Positions 63,509 through 64,000 of a stretch of 64,000 nucleotides of DNA are shown in pieces. Each line of letters begins with the position of its first letter. The first letter of the stretch is position 1. Made by a program: the position numbers and the translations under genes. The notes beneath the pieces were generated by a model. It saw nothing but the letters and a program-made list of their open reading frames with translations, was not told the DNA's origin and did not search any database. Origin of the DNA: Flammula alnicola (Eukaryota > Basidiomycota > Agaricomycetes > Agaricales > Strophariaceae); assembly GCA_015499995.1 (NCBI GenBank), contig JADNRV010000003.1:620001-684000 (forward strand). Direction: 5' to 3'.

Positions 63509-63943
63509 AAAATGGCTGGTAATAGATGGTGGCTATCTTTAGAAGTTTAGATTTAAGTTTTCTCGAGCAATGTACTTTTATAATTTTTTATTTCAACATC
63601 GAACTTATGTAAAGTAATATACTGTCACAGTTGAACTCTTTTCGCTTTCAAGGCAAGTTGCAAGTGTGTCTCGCTGACTCTTGTATGTGACTTGCCAATG
63701 ATTAATGACTTCTGTGAAGCTTCTGTTTCGTCTCCAACTCGTCTCTCGAAGTTGTGAATTTATGGTATGTTTACGTAAACATTTGTTGACAGTTGTGGAC
63801 TCGACCGGAAACAAACTTACCGCGATCATTCACTCAACCTGAACTGCTACGTCTTGTCGTCCTCGAGTTCCTTTCTTTCGCTCTTCCAGTTCCAGTCCTG
63901 GTGCCCTAACTCGCTTCTAACAGAACCGGGTTGTTAGACTGAC
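63509..63943. other. Intergenic region
   Basis: 435 bp between ATP sulfurylase and the start of the last gene. Contains a small AT-rich dyad (GTTTACGTAAAC at 63769-63780, a perfect palindrome). No gene seen. Confidence 0.4.
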
Positions 63944-64000
63944 ATGCTAGTTGCCCGTTACGCCACTCGCGTTCATCCATTGCATCATCATATCTCCAGA
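63944..64000 (+). CDS. Start of a probable mitochondrial protein (runs off the right edge)
   Basis: The last 57 bases form 19 open codons from an ATG: MLVARYATRVHPLHHHISR. Arg and His are frequent and there is no acidic residue, which fits a mitochondrial presequence. No function can be assigned from this fragment. Confidence 0.4.
   Translation, partial: MLVARYATRVHPLHHHISR

Overview
This 64 kb window is nuclear DNA of a filamentous fungus, almost certainly a basidiomycete of the Agaricomycotina. Genes are close together on both strands and are cut by many 45-70 nt GT-AG introns. Micro-exons occur, and the protein families are fungal (Zn2Cys6 factors, PHO80-like cyclin, ERO1, fungal ATP sulfurylase with an APS-kinase-like tail). 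I see no rRNA, tRNA, CRISPR array or intact transposon.

Layout. 0-5.2 kb (+): 3' end of an ATP-dependent DNA ligase, RNase H2 subunit B, and a long Ser/Pro-rich protein of unknown function. 5.5-7.5 kb (-): a mitochondrial 2-methylcitrate dehydratase. It shares a 182-bp divergent promoter with the first of three tandem paralogous Zn2Cys6 transcription factors (7.7-18.8 kb). 19-27.5 kb: SNAPC3-like snRNA transcription factor, Golgi tethering subunit COG7, a C2H2 factor, and the N-acetyltransferase NAA50 (-). 27.6-29.3 kb: a coding-like stretch I cannot name. 30.2-31.8 kb: a cell-wall-integrity MAP kinase kinase. 31.8-34.6 kb: no gene seen. 34.6-44.9 kb: a fourth Zn2Cys6 factor, a secreted aspartic protease (-), a small unknown protein, a PHO80-like cyclin (-) and a secreted lysozyme-like protein. 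45-64 kb: housekeeping genes PP5 phosphatase, U2-snRNP-associated SR140, vigilin/Scp160 (-), ERO1, a membrane-anchored adhesin-like protein, ATP sulfurylase, and the first codons of a probable mitochondrial protein.

The most important overall observation is about sequence quality. From about 9 kb onward, conserved single-copy genes carry isolated one-base shifts, mostly at short homopolymers that look one base too short. I read at least thirty, in COG7, NAA50, the MAPKK, PP5, SR140, vigilin, ATP sulfurylase and others. Consensus (assembly) error explains this far better than loss of so many core genes. The apparently broken genes, including the third tandem factor, should therefore not be called pseudogenes.

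The most interesting biology is the tandem triplication of the Zn2Cys6 factors. All three copies encode part of the zinc cluster in a 6-nt micro-exon, and one copy has a GC-AG intron where the other two have GT-AG.
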